Of a stretch of 44,326 bases of DNA, positions 32,959 through 41,041 are shown one piece after another. The stretch is from Oscillospiraceae bacterium. Its GTDB lineage: Bacteria; Bacillota; Clostridia; Oscillospirales; Oscillospiraceae. The stretch spans positions 1-44,326 of the forward strand of contig JAFZVM010000001.1 of the NCBI GenBank assembly GCA_017617795.1, given 5' to 3'. Every line of letters starts with the position of its first letter. The first letter of the stretch is position 1. The notes below the pieces were generated by a model. That model was given only the letters and a program-made list of their open reading frames with translations, searched no databases and was not told where the DNA came from. The position numbers and the translations under genes are program-made.

Positions 32959-34278
32959 TCACTGCTCGACCTTCTCCTTGGAGAGCATCAGGTTGGTGAG
33001 GATGCCCAGGATCAGGGCGCAGGCCACGGTGCGGATCTGCACCGCGCCGAAGGTGACCACCATGCCGCCCACGCCGGTGATGAAGATGATGGAGGCGACG
33101 AAGAGGTTCCGGTTCTGGTTCAGGTCCACCTTCTGGAGCATCTTGAAGCCGGACACGGCAATGAAACCATACAGGGCGATGCACACGCCGCCCATGACGC
33201 AGGCGGGGATGGTCTCCAGGAAGGCCACCAGGGGGGCGATCAGAGAGAAGATGATGCAGGCCACGGCGGCGCCCCAGATGGAAACGGTGGAGGCGTTCCG
33301 GGTGATGGCCACGCAGGCGATGGACTCGCCGTAGGTGGTGTTGGCGCAGCCGCCGAAGAAGGCGCCCACCATGGAGCCGATGCCGTCGCCCAGCAGGGTG
33401 CGGGTGAGGCCGGGCTCCTCCAGCAGATCCACGCCCACGATGGTGGAGAGGTTCTTATGGTCGGCCAGGTGCTCCGCGAAGACCACGAAGGCCACGGGCA
33501 CATAGGCGCTGAAGAGGGTCAGGAAATAAGCGCCGTTCATCTGGGAAAGGTCGCCGCCCAGGAGGAAGGTGAAATCCGGCAGGGCGAAAACGCCGCAGCC
33601 CTTGAAGGCGCTGTAGTCGATGACCACCAGCTCGGGGATGTCCGCGCTGTTGCCGATGATGGCGAAGATGGAAGCCAGGATGTAGCCGGCGAGGATGCCG
33701 ACGATGAAGGGGATGAGCTTGAGGCCGCGCTTGCCGTAGGTGGCGGCCAGCATGGTCACGGCCAGGGTGAAGAGACCGCAGATCAGGGAAACGTAAGAGG
33801 TCTCGGTGGGGAGGATCTGGCTGACCGCGTTGGCGGAAAGGCTCAGACCGATGATGGCCACGGTGGGTCCGATGATGACGGGAGGCATGAGCTTGTCGAT
33901 CCACTTGACGCCGCAGAACTTGATGACGATGGCCAGGATCACGTACACGATACCGGCCATGGCGGCGCCGATGATCAGGCCCCAGTAGCCGATGGCCATG
34001 GAGGCGGCGCCGGCGAAGGCGGAGATCATGGAGCCGATGAACGCGAAGGAGCTGCCCAGGAACACGGGGCTGGAGGACTTGGTGAACAGCAGGTAGATGA
34101 AGGTGCCGCAGCCCGCGCCGAAGAGAGCGGCGGAAGCGGTGAGAGCGGTGCCGCAGGCCTGGTTGATGACGCTGGGGACCGCAATGGTGGCGGCCATGAT
34201 GGCCAGGAGCTGCTGCAGGGCAAAGAGGATGATTTCGCTGAATTTGGGCTTGTCTTTGATGTTGTAGATCAGATTCAT
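32959..34278 (-). CDS. uraA: Uracil permease (UraA, NCS2 family)
   Basis: The 439-residue polytopic protein is an NCS2 nucleobase:cation symporter. It begins YNIKDKPKFSEIILFALQQLLAIMAATIAVP and contains the conserved FAEHLADHKNLS region, where the glutamate contacts uracil in UraA, and CANTTYGESIACVAITRNAS, the short helix that binds the base. About 14 membrane segments. The permease starts at ATG 34278 with GGAGGG upstream. A PyrR-type hairpin and terminator in the leader support pyrimidine rather than xanthine as substrate. Confidence 0.93.
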   Translation of the reverse strand: MNLIYNIKDKPKFSEIILFALQQLLAIMAATIAVPSVINQACGTALTASAALFGAGCGTFIYLLFTKSSSPVFLGSSFAFIGSMISAFAGAASMAIGYWGLIIGAAMAGIVYVILAIVIKFCGVKWIDKLMPPVIIGPTVAIIGLSLSANAVSQILPTETSYVSLICGLFTLAVTMLAATYGKRGLKLIPFIVGILAGYILASIFAIIGNSADIPELVVIDYSAFKGCGVFALPDFTFLLGGDLSQMNGAYFLTLFSAYVPVAFVVFAEHLADHKNLSTIVGVDLLEEPGLTRTLLGDGIGSMVGAFFGGCANTTYGESIACVAITRNASTVSIWGAAVACIIFSLIAPLVAFLETIPACVMGGVCIALYGFIAVSGFKMLQKVDLNQNRNLFVASIIFITGVGGMVVTFGAVQIRTVACALILGILTNLMLSKEKVEQ

Positions 34279-34332
34279 GCTTTTCCCTCCGCGTTAATAT
34301 TTATCTTTGCGCGGTCAGCCGCGTTCAGACAC

Positions 34333-34365
34333 AAAAAAACACCTCGCCGGGGACACCGGCAAGGT
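34333..34365 (-). terminator. Attenuator terminator in the uracil permease leader
   Basis: Read on the minus strand, ACCTTGCCGG (34365-34356) pairs with CCGGCGAGGT (34350-34341) with one G-U pair and a 5-base loop, then G and seven T residues (34339-34333). It lies 55 bases upstream of the permease start, within the transcript, so it must be conditionally read through. Confidence 0.85.
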
Positions 34366-34393
34366 ACCGAACCACACACTTTTCCCGAAGGAC

Positions 34394-34432
34394 GATATCT
34401 TATCGGCATCACAGTACCGGCTTAAATCTATC
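34394..34432 (-). promoter_or_regulatory. PyrR-binding anti-antiterminator hairpin
   Basis: The minus-strand leader contains TTTAA, then GGTACTGTGATGCC, then AAG, closed by an outer GATA/TATC stem. This matches the PyrR loop plan TTTAA...GGTCC-NGNGAG-GCC...AAG, with the loop-closing C-G pair replaced by A-T (ACTGTGAT). GGTAC of the hairpin can instead pair with GTACC overlapping the left arm of the attenuator terminator, giving the antiterminator. PyrR with UMP would favour the hairpin and thus termination. Confidence 0.65.
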
Positions 34433-34438
34433 GCCGGT

Positions 34439-34468
34439 ATACTAGCATAGAAGAGCGGAATTTGTCAA
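34439..34468 (-). promoter_or_regulatory. Promoter of the uracil permease gene
   Basis: On the minus strand a perfect TTGACA (34468-34463) and TAGTAT (34444-34439) are separated by 18 bases. Transcription would start near 34432, exactly at the left edge of the PyrR-type hairpin. Confidence 0.7.
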
Positions 34469-34604
34469 CCGGAAAGGAAAGAAAAAAACAAAAGTCGGAA
34501 GAGAGGGATCTTCGGCCCCCGAACCCGGACTTGCCCCCGGTGGGGATTTGTGATACCCTCAAGAAAAAGGCGTATCTGATCAACACGGATGAGGAGGATG
34601 CTTT

Positions 34605-36044
34605 ATGCCCGGTACCGCAAAAACGGCCGGAGGATTGAAGCTGAACGTCAAACGCACCATGCTCATCGGCTTTGCCTTCTTCGGGATCCTGCTTCTTTGG
34701 CAGGTATACGATTCCTGGTGCCCCACCTTTCTCACGGATATCTTTGCCAGAAGGATGTACGGCCTGTCCTCCGCGGAGCTGAAGAGCGGAGACCCGGACA
34801 AGATCCTGAACGTGCAGTGGATCGTCGGCATCATCATGGCCTGCGATAATCTGGCCGCTCTGATCCTCCTGCCCATCTTCGGCAGCCTTTCGGACCGGAC
34901 CCGGACGCCCATCGGCAAGCGGATGCCCTTTATTCTGACGGGAACGCTGGTCTCCGCCGTGGCCTTCCCCTTTATCCCGGTGTTCTTCCACCGGAACAAC
35001 GTGGCGGGCATGGTGATCATGATGGCCGTGGTGCTGCTGTTCATGATGATGTACCGGAATCCCGCCGTCGCCCTGATGCCGGATATCACCCCCAAGCCCC
35101 TGCGGGCCAAGGCCAACGGCCTCATCAATATCATGGGATACCTGGGCGGAGCCTTTGCCACGGTGCTGGGCATCTTCCTGAAACTCTCGGATTACATCAA
35201 TGCGGCGGACGAAGCCAGAAAGGCCTGGATCATTGAGATCCCCTTCATCGTGGCTTCCGTCCTGATGGTCGTCTCCGCCCTCATCCTCTTCGCCACCATC
35301 AAGGAGAACCGGCTGGCGGAGGAACTGAAGGAGGAGCTGGAACTGGGCGAGCGGCTTGCCGCCACCGCCGACCCGGTGGAGGACGAAGGGCCTATGAGCC
35401 GGGCAAACAAGCAGATGCTTCTGGCGATCCTGGGAGCGGAATTCCTCTGGTTCATGGCGGATAACGCCCTGGGGACCTACATCGGCAACTACGTCATCTA
35501 TTATCTCAACTCCGCCTCCAGCGCCACCATGGTCCTGACCATCATCGGCGGCGTGGGCAGCGTGGCAGGCTTTGCCATTGCCGGTTCCATCGCGGACCGG
35601 ATCGGGAGGAAATGGACCATTTCCTGCGGCCTGGGCATCACCGTGCTGGGGCTTCTGGTCATGTGCCTGATCCGGCCCAGCGGAAGGGAACTGGCGAACG
35701 GACTCCATGCCTTCCCGCCTCTCCTCTATCTCTTCGGCGTCCTGCGGGGCTTCGGCATGGCGCTGGTCCATAACTGCTCCTTCCCCATGGTGGTGGAGCT
35801 CTGCACCGGCAAAAAGATCGGCCGGTTCACCGGGTACTATTACGCTGCCAGCATGTCCGCCCAGACCATCACCCCGGTCCTGCTGGGACTGGTCTTCCGC
35901 ATGACGCTGGCCTGGCGCACGCTGCCCGTATACGCCCTGATCATCTGCGTGCTGAGCCTGATCCTGTTCACCGCTCGGGTGAAGAACATCAAGGCCAGAA
36001 AGGTGGAGAACGCCCACGGCCTGGAAGCCCTGGACGGGGATTGA
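34605..36044 (+). CDS. MFS transporter (sugar/GPH-like)
   Basis: The 479-residue protein has 12 predicted membrane helices and the MFS loop SDRTRTPIGKRMPFILTGT between helices 2 and 3, a form seen in the SLC45/GPH-type sugar transporters, and a second-half equivalent GSIADRIGRKWTISCGLG. A charged central loop (EELKEELELGERLAATADPVEDEG) separates the halves. GAGGAGG lies 7 bases before ATG 34605. It is followed after 18 bases by a glycerophosphodiesterase gene and may be co-transcribed. The substrate is not readable; a glycoside or glycerophosphodiester are both possible. Confidence 0.85.
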   Translation: MPGTAKTAGGLKLNVKRTMLIGFAFFGILLLWQVYDSWCPTFLTDIFARRMYGLSSAELKSGDPDKILNVQWIVGIIMACDNLAALILLPIFGSLSDRTRTPIGKRMPFILTGTLVSAVAFPFIPVFFHRNNVAGMVIMMAVVLLFMMMYRNPAVALMPDITPKPLRAKANGLINIMGYLGGAFATVLGIFLKLSDYINAADEARKAWIIEIPFIVASVLMVVSALILFATIKENRLAEELKEELELGERLAATADPVEDEGPMSRANKQMLLAILGAEFLWFMADNALGTYIGNYVIYYLNSASSATMVLTIIGGVGSVAGFAIAGSIADRIGRKWTISCGLGITVLGLLVMCLIRPSGRELANGLHAFPPLLYLFGVLRGFGMALVHNCSFPMVVELCTGKKIGRFTGYYYAASMSAQTITPVLLGLVFRMTLAWRTLPVYALIICVLSLILFTARVKNIKARKVENAHGLEALDGD

Positions 36045-36062
36045 CGGAGAAAGGACGGAACC

Positions 36063-36887
36063 ATGAAAAAAAGCGGCTTTGTCGCTCTCGGTCTCCTTGC
36101 GCTGCCGATATGGCTCCTTGCGCCGGGCCGGGGCGGGAAAAAGAACGACCCGTTCCGGGGGCGCAATTTCGCGCATAGAGGCCTGCATACGCCGGATAAG
36201 CAGATCCCGGAAAACTCCCTGGCAGCCTTTGGACGGGCTGCGGACGCGGGTTACGGGATGGAGCTGGACGTGCAGCTCAGCCGGGACGGGCAGGTTGTGG
36301 TGTTCCATGACGACGATCTGCTGCGGGTCTGCGGCAGGGAAGAGCGGGTGGACGAACTGACCTGGCCGGAGCTCCATGCCCTGTCCCTCTGCGGAACGGA
36401 TGAACGGATCCCCCTGTTTTCCCGGATGCTGGAGCTGGTAAACGGAAGGACTCCGCTGATCGTGGAACTGAAGAGCGGAAAACGGAACCGGGAGCTGTGC
36501 CGAAAGACCCTGGCGCTGCTCCGGGAGTATCGGGGGGAAGTCTGCATCGAGAGCTTCGATCCCCGGATCGTCGCTTGGTTCCGGTTCCACGCCCCGGAGC
36601 TCCTCCGGGGGCAGCTTGCCCAGCCGCCGGAGCTGTATAAAAACCAGCCTCTGCCTGCCCGCTATTTCCTGGGGTATACTCTGCTGAATTTCCTTTCGCG
36701 TCCCCAGTTTATCGCCTACAAGATCGGACCCAGACCGTTCACCGTAAGGCTGGCGGAAAAGCTCGGAGCGATGCGGGTGGGGTGGACCAGCCATGATCCG
36801 GCGAACGAGGCTGGACGGGACGCGGTGATCTTTGAATTTTACCGGCCGGATACTCATTTCGGATCGGACCCGCACGATCACAGATAA
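36063..36887 (+). CDS. Glycerophosphodiester phosphodiesterase family protein
   Basis: GDPD enzymes hydrolyse glycerophosphodiesters to glycerol 3-phosphate and an alcohol. The 274-residue protein has an N-terminal hydrophobic stretch (FVALGLLALPIWLLA, residues 6-20) that could be a membrane anchor, then the TIM-barrel catalytic set: H38-R-G, E50-N, E67-x-D69 and H82 in VVVFHDDDLLRV. Later strands (LIVELKSG, EVCIESFDP) also match. It follows the MFS gene closely. ATG 36063 has GAGAAAGGACGG upstream. Confidence 0.9.
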   Translation: MKKSGFVALGLLALPIWLLAPGRGGKKNDPFRGRNFAHRGLHTPDKQIPENSLAAFGRAADAGYGMELDVQLSRDGQVVVFHDDDLLRVCGREERVDELTWPELHALSLCGTDERIPLFSRMLELVNGRTPLIVELKSGKRNRELCRKTLALLREYRGEVCIESFDPRIVAWFRFHAPELLRGQLAQPPELYKNQPLPARYFLGYTLLNFLSRPQFIAYKIGPRPFTVRLAEKLGAMRVGWTSHDPANEAGRDAVIFEFYRPDTHFGSDPHDHR

Positions 36888-36905
36888 ATGGAATCAAACA
36901 AAAAA

Positions 36906-36931
36906 CAGGCGCCTGCTTCGGCAGACGCCTG
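36906..36931. terminator. Terminator between the GDPD and PNPOx-like genes
   Basis: An 11-bp stem with one mismatch (36906-36916, 36921-36931) closes a TTCG tetraloop. On the minus strand it is followed by TGTTTTTTGTTTG, a proper U-tract for the PNPOx-like gene. Confidence 0.8.
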
Positions 36932-36949
36932 TTCCGTTGTGCGGAACTC

Positions 36950-37357
36950 TCAGAAATTGAAGCTCTCGAAGCCGCCGCCCATGTCGGCGATCTCCGCATA
37001 GCCGTTTTCCACGGCCACGATGCCCAGCTTGTTGCCGGTCTGCTCGTTGTACAGGGTCTTCAGGAAGGGGCCCTTCGCGAAGGCGGCCTCCAGGGCCTCG
37101 GCGCTGTCGTCCACCACGGCGGTGCCGCGGATGCGGATCCACTGGCGCTTCGCGTTCATGGCGCAGACCTCGATATTGGGGTTGGCCACGGTCTGAGCGA
37201 AGGACTGCTTCTGCTTGCCCATGCCGAAGTACAGCTTGTCCTTGAACAGCATGTAGAAGCCGAAGGGGCGGACCCGGGGCTTATCTCCATCCGTAGTGGT
37301 GTAGAAGAAGGTGCCGGCGTCCTTCAGAAAGGCGTCCACTTTTTCCAGATTGCTCAT
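36950..37357 (-). CDS. Pyridoxamine 5'-phosphate oxidase family protein
   Basis: The 135-residue protein is a short FMN-binding split-barrel protein of the PNPOx-like group: FFYTTTDGDKPRVRPFGF near residues 17-34, LYFGMGKQKQSFAQTVANPNIEVCAM, and WIRIRGTAVVDDS. Members bind FMN or F420 or haem; small ones are often of unknown function. True pyridoxine oxidases are longer (about 200 residues), so I do not assign PdxH. AAGGAGG precedes ATG 37357. Confidence 0.88.
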   Translation of the reverse strand: MSNLEKVDAFLKDAGTFFYTTTDGDKPRVRPFGFYMLFKDKLYFGMGKQKQSFAQTVANPNIEVCAMNAKRQWIRIRGTAVVDDSAEALEAAFAKGPFLKTLYNEQTGNKLGIVAVENGYAEIADMGGGFESFNF

Positions 37358-37382
37358 GTTCAGAACCTCCTTAAAGATTGAG

Positions 37383-37401
37383 TGTGTACAGTATACACCA
37401 A
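37383..37401. promoter_or_regulatory. Operator-like palindrome before the PNPOx-like gene
   Basis: GTGTA-CAGTA-TACAC on the plus strand (within 37383-37401) is an inverted repeat that overlaps a TATACT -10-like element read on the minus strand. The binding protein is unknown. Confidence 0.35.
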
Positions 37402-37405
37402 GAGC

Positions 37406-37440
37406 CCGGGAGAATCAACCGGCGAACCGGATTCTCCCGG
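37406..37440 (-). terminator. Hairpin after the MBL-fold gene
   Basis: A perfect 11-bp stem, CCGGGAGAATC (37406-37416) and GATTCTCCCGG (37430-37440), lies 8 bases after the MBL-fold stop. There is no strong U-tract, so termination may be partial. Confidence 0.55.
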
Positions 37441-37448
37441 AATAAGGC

Positions 37449-38276
37449 TCAAAGGGTGAAGCGCAGGCCGCAGCCCAGATACTCCAGCCGGCCGCCCAGG
37501 ATCTCCTTCAGGATCCGGTAAGGCCCTTCGCCGGTGCAGTGGCCCGTGAAATACCGGGAGGGGAAGCCCTCCAGCGCTTCGCCCACGCGGCGGACCAGGT
37601 CCTCCGGCTCATCCCGCTTCAGCCCGGGATTTGTCAGATGGAACCCGGAGAACACCGCGTCCGGCGCTCTTCCGGCCAGCGCCTCACCCCGGCGCAGGAT
37701 ATTCACGATGCCCCGGTGGGCGCAGCCGCCGAAGAGAAAGAGCTTTTCCCCCTCCCGGATCAGCAGGTCCTGCTCATGGAGAAAGCGGTCGGGGATCAGG
37801 GAATCCCCTGCCTGTTCATACAAAGTGCCGTTGGAGCCGGGGGAGAGGTCGCTGTCCCCCGGGTCCGAAAACAGCGTCAGACCCTCGTCGGGGGAAAAGA
37901 CACCGTCCGTGAGATGCAGGCGTGTTCCGTACCGCTCCAACAGCTCCGGATCGGGGGAGATGCGCTTCAGCCCCTCCTGCCGCTGGGAAAAATGCGGTTC
38001 GAAGGCCAGCCTGTGGAGATACACGGGCGCATGATCGTTATTTTGGAGAAAGGCTTCCAGCCCGCCGGAATGGTCGTCGTGCCCATGGGACAGGATCGCC
38101 AGGTCGACCCGGGCGAGGTCGATCCCAAGGGTCCGGGCGTTACGCAGCAGCAGATCTCCGTCCGGTCCGAAATCGAAAAGGATATTCCGGGATCCGGTCA
38201 CCGCATGCAGACTGAGCCCGTGGGCGCAGTCCGCCGGACCGCAGGCCCGATTCTCCGTCAGTACCGTGACGGTCAT
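37449..38276 (-). CDS. MBL-fold metallo-hydrolase
   Basis: The 275-residue protein belongs to the metallo-beta-lactamase superfamily. The metal motif is S-H64-G-H66-D67-D-H69; later ligands are likely in FLFGGCAHRGIVNIL and RYFTGHCTGEG. The sequence after the metal motif (DHSGGLEAF) and the GGCAHRGIVN phrase match the group often annotated as 7,8-dihydropterin synthase-like or MBL hydrolases of archaea and Firmicutes. The substrate is unknown. It starts only 3 bases after the DegV stop, so the two are one operon. Confidence 0.87.
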   Translation of the reverse strand: MTVTVLTENRACGPADCAHGLSLHAVTGSRNILFDFGPDGDLLLRNARTLGIDLARVDLAILSHGHDDHSGGLEAFLQNNDHAPVYLHRLAFEPHFSQRQEGLKRISPDPELLERYGTRLHLTDGVFSPDEGLTLFSDPGDSDLSPGSNGTLYEQAGDSLIPDRFLHEQDLLIREGEKLFLFGGCAHRGIVNILRRGEALAGRAPDAVFSGFHLTNPGLKRDEPEDLVRRVGEALEGFPSRYFTGHCTGEGPYRILKEILGGRLEYLGCGLRFTL

Positions 38277-38279
38277 GGC

Positions 38280-39164
38280 TCAATCCGGATTGCGGCCGCT
38301 GCAGAGGTAGAATACCGTCAGCAGACCGGGGCCGCAGTGGGCGCCGATGACGACGCCCAGTTGGGTGATGGTGATCTCGCCCACCTGGGGATAGGCGCTT
38401 TTGATCTCATCCCGGATATATTCGGCGTCTGCCAGGCAGTCCGCGTGGAGGATATGGACCTCCGTTCCCGCGGGATCCGATTTGGAAAAATCGTTGAGGA
38501 TCCCGTCCCGGATGGATTTCAGCGCCGCCTTGCGGCCCCGCGCCTTTTTCACCACGTCCAGGGTGCCCCGGTCAGGTACGTACAGGACGGGCTTGATGCC
38601 CAGGAGAGAGCCCACCAGGGCGGAGGCGTTGGAGACCCGGCCGCCCATCTTCAGGTATTTCATATCGTCCACGGTGAAGCGGTGTGCGATCCGCAGCTTG
38701 TTTTCCTCGCCCCAGGCGATGACGTCCCGGTAGCTTGCCCCGTCTTCCATGCGCCGGACCATGTTGACCACCAGGGTGCCGAGACCGCCGGAGATGCAGC
38801 GGGTATCCATGATATACAGCTCCTGGTCCGGGTACAGGGGACGGACCGCCTCAGCGGCGCTCATGCTGTTCTGGTAGGAAGCGGACATCTCCCGGGACAT
38901 ATCCAGGAAGATCACGTTTTTCCCGGTATCCAGCAGCTTCCTGAAGAACTCGGAATAGGTGAATTCGTTGATCATGGAGGTCTTCGGCAGCGCGCCGTCA
39001 CGCATTTTGGCATACATGGCCGTCCGACTCTCCTCCCGACAATCGTCCTCCTGCAATTCATCGTTCACGGTGAAGCTGTAGGGGATAAAGGGAATGCTGT
39101 GCTGATCCAGCCAGGTGCGGGGGAGATCGGAGGTGGAAGAGGTGGCAATAAGATAATCCGGCAT
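38280..39164 (-). CDS. DegV family fatty-acid-binding protein
   Basis: DegV proteins bind fatty acids and, as FakB, present them to the FakA kinase. The 294-residue protein has the N-terminal YLIATSSTSDLP, SMINEFTYSEFFRKLL, the IFLDMSREMSASYQNS segment, MDTRCISGGLG near residues 120-130 and the C-terminal IGAHCGPGLLTVFY motif whose Gly-Pro-Gly region closes the pocket. ATG 39164 is preferred because AAGGAG ends 8 bases upstream; the longer frame to 39197 lacks a site. fakA is not in the window. Confidence 0.93.
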   Translation of the reverse strand: MPDYLIATSSTSDLPRTWLDQHSIPFIPYSFTVNDELQEDDCREESRTAMYAKMRDGALPKTSMINEFTYSEFFRKLLDTGKNVIFLDMSREMSASYQNSMSAAEAVRPLYPDQELYIMDTRCISGGLGTLVVNMVRRMEDGASYRDVIAWGEENKLRIAHRFTVDDMKYLKMGGRVSNASALVGSLLGIKPVLYVPDRGTLDVVKKARGRKAALKSIRDGILNDFSKSDPAGTEVHILHADCLADAEYIRDEIKSAYPQVGEITITQLGVVIGAHCGPGLLTVFYLCSGRNPD

Positions 39165-39199
39165 ATCGGCATCTCCTTGTCTGTCAGATTTCAACATGG

Positions 39200-39208
39200 A
39201 TTATAGCA
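39200..39208 (-). promoter_or_regulatory. Extended -10 promoter of the DegV-MBL operon
   Basis: On the minus strand TGC-TATAAT (39208-39200) gives a perfect extended -10, with TGGTAT 17 bases upstream as a weak -35. Confidence 0.6.
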
Positions 39209-39253
39209 TATCCCGTATGAAAATACCATACACAATTGACATAGAAAAATGAC

Positions 39254-39282
39254 TTCCGCAAATCAAAATCCTGTGGTAAAAT
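39254..39282 (+). promoter_or_regulatory. Possible promoter of the TIGR02206 gene
   Basis: TTCCGC (39254-39259) and TAAAAT (39277-39282) are separated by 17 bases, 38 bases before the start codon. A TTGACA at 39236-39241 lacks a partner at the right distance. Confidence 0.35.
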
Positions 39283-39319
39283 CCAGTCGGATAAAAAAGC
39301 AGTTGGGAGGGATGTCGGG

Positions 39320-40111
39320 ATGGACGGCTGGATTTTTCACCCTTTCAATGCGCTGTATCTTCTGGTATTCGGCGCATTCATCCTTCTGCTCGTTCTTCTC
39401 AGCCTGATCCTGCGGGGGAAGAGTGAGAAGGCAAAGTCGGCGGTGCTTCTGGCCCTCTGCTTCATTACCCTGGTGGGCTTTATTTTGTACAAGGCGTTCA
39501 TGTCCCGGGACGGCAGCTACGCTGTACTGACCGCGGAGATGGGCGGTTTCAACTGGTGGGGCGAGCTGCCCCTGCAGCTCTGCAACATCAACATGCTTCT
39601 GATCCCGTTTGCCATACTGAAAAAGAACCGGCCGGTCATGAGCTTCGCCTTTTTCGTCGCCCCCCTTGGCGCGCTGATGGCGCTGATCATGCCCGCGAAC
39701 GGCTTCGACGGATATTCTCTGCTCCTTCCCCGGATGCTGGGATATTATGGGACCCATTTTATGATCCTGGTGGAGGGGCTGGCTCTGGCGGCCTTCGGCC
39801 TTTATCGGCCAAGGTTCCGGGATTTTCCCGGTGCCCTCCTCACGATCCTGCTGGTCGCCCTGTCGGCATTCCTCCTCAATCTGCTCCTTCGCTGGACCGG
39901 CCTGCACCCAAAGGCCAACTATTTCTACTCCGTGGAAACGGAAGGAAATTTCCTGCTGGAGATCTTCCACCGCCTGATCCCGGTTCCGTTCCTGTATCTG
40001 ATCCCCAGCTATGTGATCCTCCTGCCCTATATGTTCCTGGTGACCATTCCCTTCGAAGCGGCGGAACGGGCAAGGCGAAAGAAAGCGAAAAACTGCGCAT
40101 CCATGAAATGA
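39320..40111 (+). CDS. YwaF/TIGR02206 family integral membrane protein
   Basis: The 263-residue protein has about seven hydrophobic helices and the family phrases FHPFNALYLLVFG, WWGELPLQLCNINMLLIPFA and MLGYYGTHFMILVEG. TIGR02206 (B. subtilis YwaF, Treponema TP0381) proteins have no established function. It ends with a basic tail and a strong terminator. GGGAGGG lies upstream of ATG 39320. Confidence 0.88.
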   Translation: MDGWIFHPFNALYLLVFGAFILLLVLLSLILRGKSEKAKSAVLLALCFITLVGFILYKAFMSRDGSYAVLTAEMGGFNWWGELPLQLCNINMLLIPFAILKKNRPVMSFAFFVAPLGALMALIMPANGFDGYSLLLPRMLGYYGTHFMILVEGLALAAFGLYRPRFRDFPGALLTILLVALSAFLLNLLLRWTGLHPKANYFYSVETEGNFLLEIFHRLIPVPFLYLIPSYVILLPYMFLVTIPFEAAERARRKKAKNCASMK

Positions 40112-40149
40112 ATGCTGAAGACTTAAGATTGAAAAAAGAAGGATACAAG

Positions 40150-40187
40150 GGAAAATCCTGCCGCGACAGCGACAGGATTTTCCTTTT
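40150..40187 (+). terminator. Terminator of the TIGR02206 gene
   Basis: A perfect 11-bp stem, GGAAAATCCTG (40150-40160) and CAGGATTTTCC (40173-40183), has a 12-base loop and ends in TTTT. Confidence 0.85.
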
Positions 40188-40279
40188 GCGAGAGAACGCA
40201 CAAACGTACCGTTTTCAAGGCAGGAAAGGACAAACGGAATGTCCGCCGACTCGGCGAACGCGAATTTGCCGCACTGACT

Positions 40280-41041
40280 TTACTGTGTCAGCTTCCTGAT
40301 TGCATATTCGGCATAGCGTTTGGCAAGGGCGTCATCATAGACGCTCTCCGCGTTTTCGGTATACTCACGCAAGGCGTTCGTTATCAGTGGACGGTACTCT
40401 GAAGGCAGGTGTTGGAGCGCCCATTCGCCGCCTTCCTTTTTTGAGAGCACCAGCCCCCCTTCTTTATAAGCCAGCACCCTTGCAAGGTTCAGGGTCAAAT
40501 ACAGAGGGTATTCCGTGATTTCCTCTGCGGCGCCTTCAACGTCAAACCAGATGGAATCCATATAATCGCTGCTCGGAACTTCGGCGAACACGTCTTCGAT
40601 CGGCGCGCCGTAAAGGCACCTGCCCCTTTTGTTTATGATCGTAAAGTGAGCCGCGAGGTCTCTGTCCGTGCCGTTCATCCTGCGGATATAATCATCGGGA
40701 TCATCCCTGTACCAATCCAGATGCCCTGCCGAAAAATGAAGCTCATAGGGCGTGGGATAAACGAAGGGCTTGCAAACCTCCCGCAGGACGATGCTCATTT
40801 CGATCCCCTTCGCAGGACCCATCGCATTGGCTGCTGCCACCATGTCCATGTACTTCCTTTTTGTTGAATCGGACAGAGGCTGATCGACCACGATGATAAG
40901 ATCGATATCGCTCTTTTGAGGATTGAAGCAACCCATGACCGAAGAACCGTGCAAGTATACTCCGACCAGGTTGTCCCGCAGGATCTCCTTTGATCGTTCA
41001 ACAAATCCATTGATCAGGTTGTCATATTGCAGCATGATCAT
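40280..41041 (-). CDS. AadA-like nucleotidyltransferase (aminoglycoside adenylyltransferase fold)
   Basis: The 253-residue protein has a nucleotidyltransferase domain with G-S-S-V-M-G-x5-S-D-I-D-L near residues 31-47, the metal-binding motif, and GIEMSIVLREV, which places the likely catalytic-base glutamate of AadA-type enzymes. An all-helical C-terminal domain (DUF4111 type) follows from about residue 150. AadA enzymes adenylylate streptomycin or spectinomycin, but many chromosomal relatives have no proven drug target, so I do not claim resistance. ATG 41041 and ATG 41035 are both possible; GGAAAGGAAA lies upstream. The gene marks the start of the more AT-rich accessory segment. Confidence 0.82.
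   Translation of the reverse strand: MIMLQYDNLINGFVERSKEILRDNLVGVYLHGSSVMGCFNPQKSDIDLIIVVDQPLSDSTKRKYMDMVAAANAMGPAKGIEMSIVLREVCKPFVYPTPYELHFSAGHLDWYRDDPDDYIRRMNGTDRDLAAHFTIINKRGRCLYGAPIEDVFAEVPSSDYMDSIWFDVEGAAEEITEYPLYLTLNLARVLAYKEGGLVLSKKEGGEWALQHLPSEYRPLITNALREYTENAESVYDDALAKRYAEYAIRKLTQ

Noticed and set aside
34333..34432. Purine, ZTP or preQ1 riboswitch before the permease gene
   Set aside because: None of their conserved cores is present; the PyrR-type loop explains the conserved bases better.
34428..36881. Minus-strand frame of 817 codons opposite the MFS and GDPD genes
   Set aside because: Shadow frame; the plus-strand genes have membrane helices and catalytic residues in the right order.
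39236..39241. Perfect TTGACA as -35 for the TIGR02206 gene
   Set aside because: No acceptable -10 occurs 16-18 bases downstream.
40280..41041. Streptomycin/spectinomycin resistance gene
   Set aside because: Fold and motifs fit AadA-type enzymes, but residues that set drug specificity cannot be judged by eye and chromosomal relatives without resistance are common.
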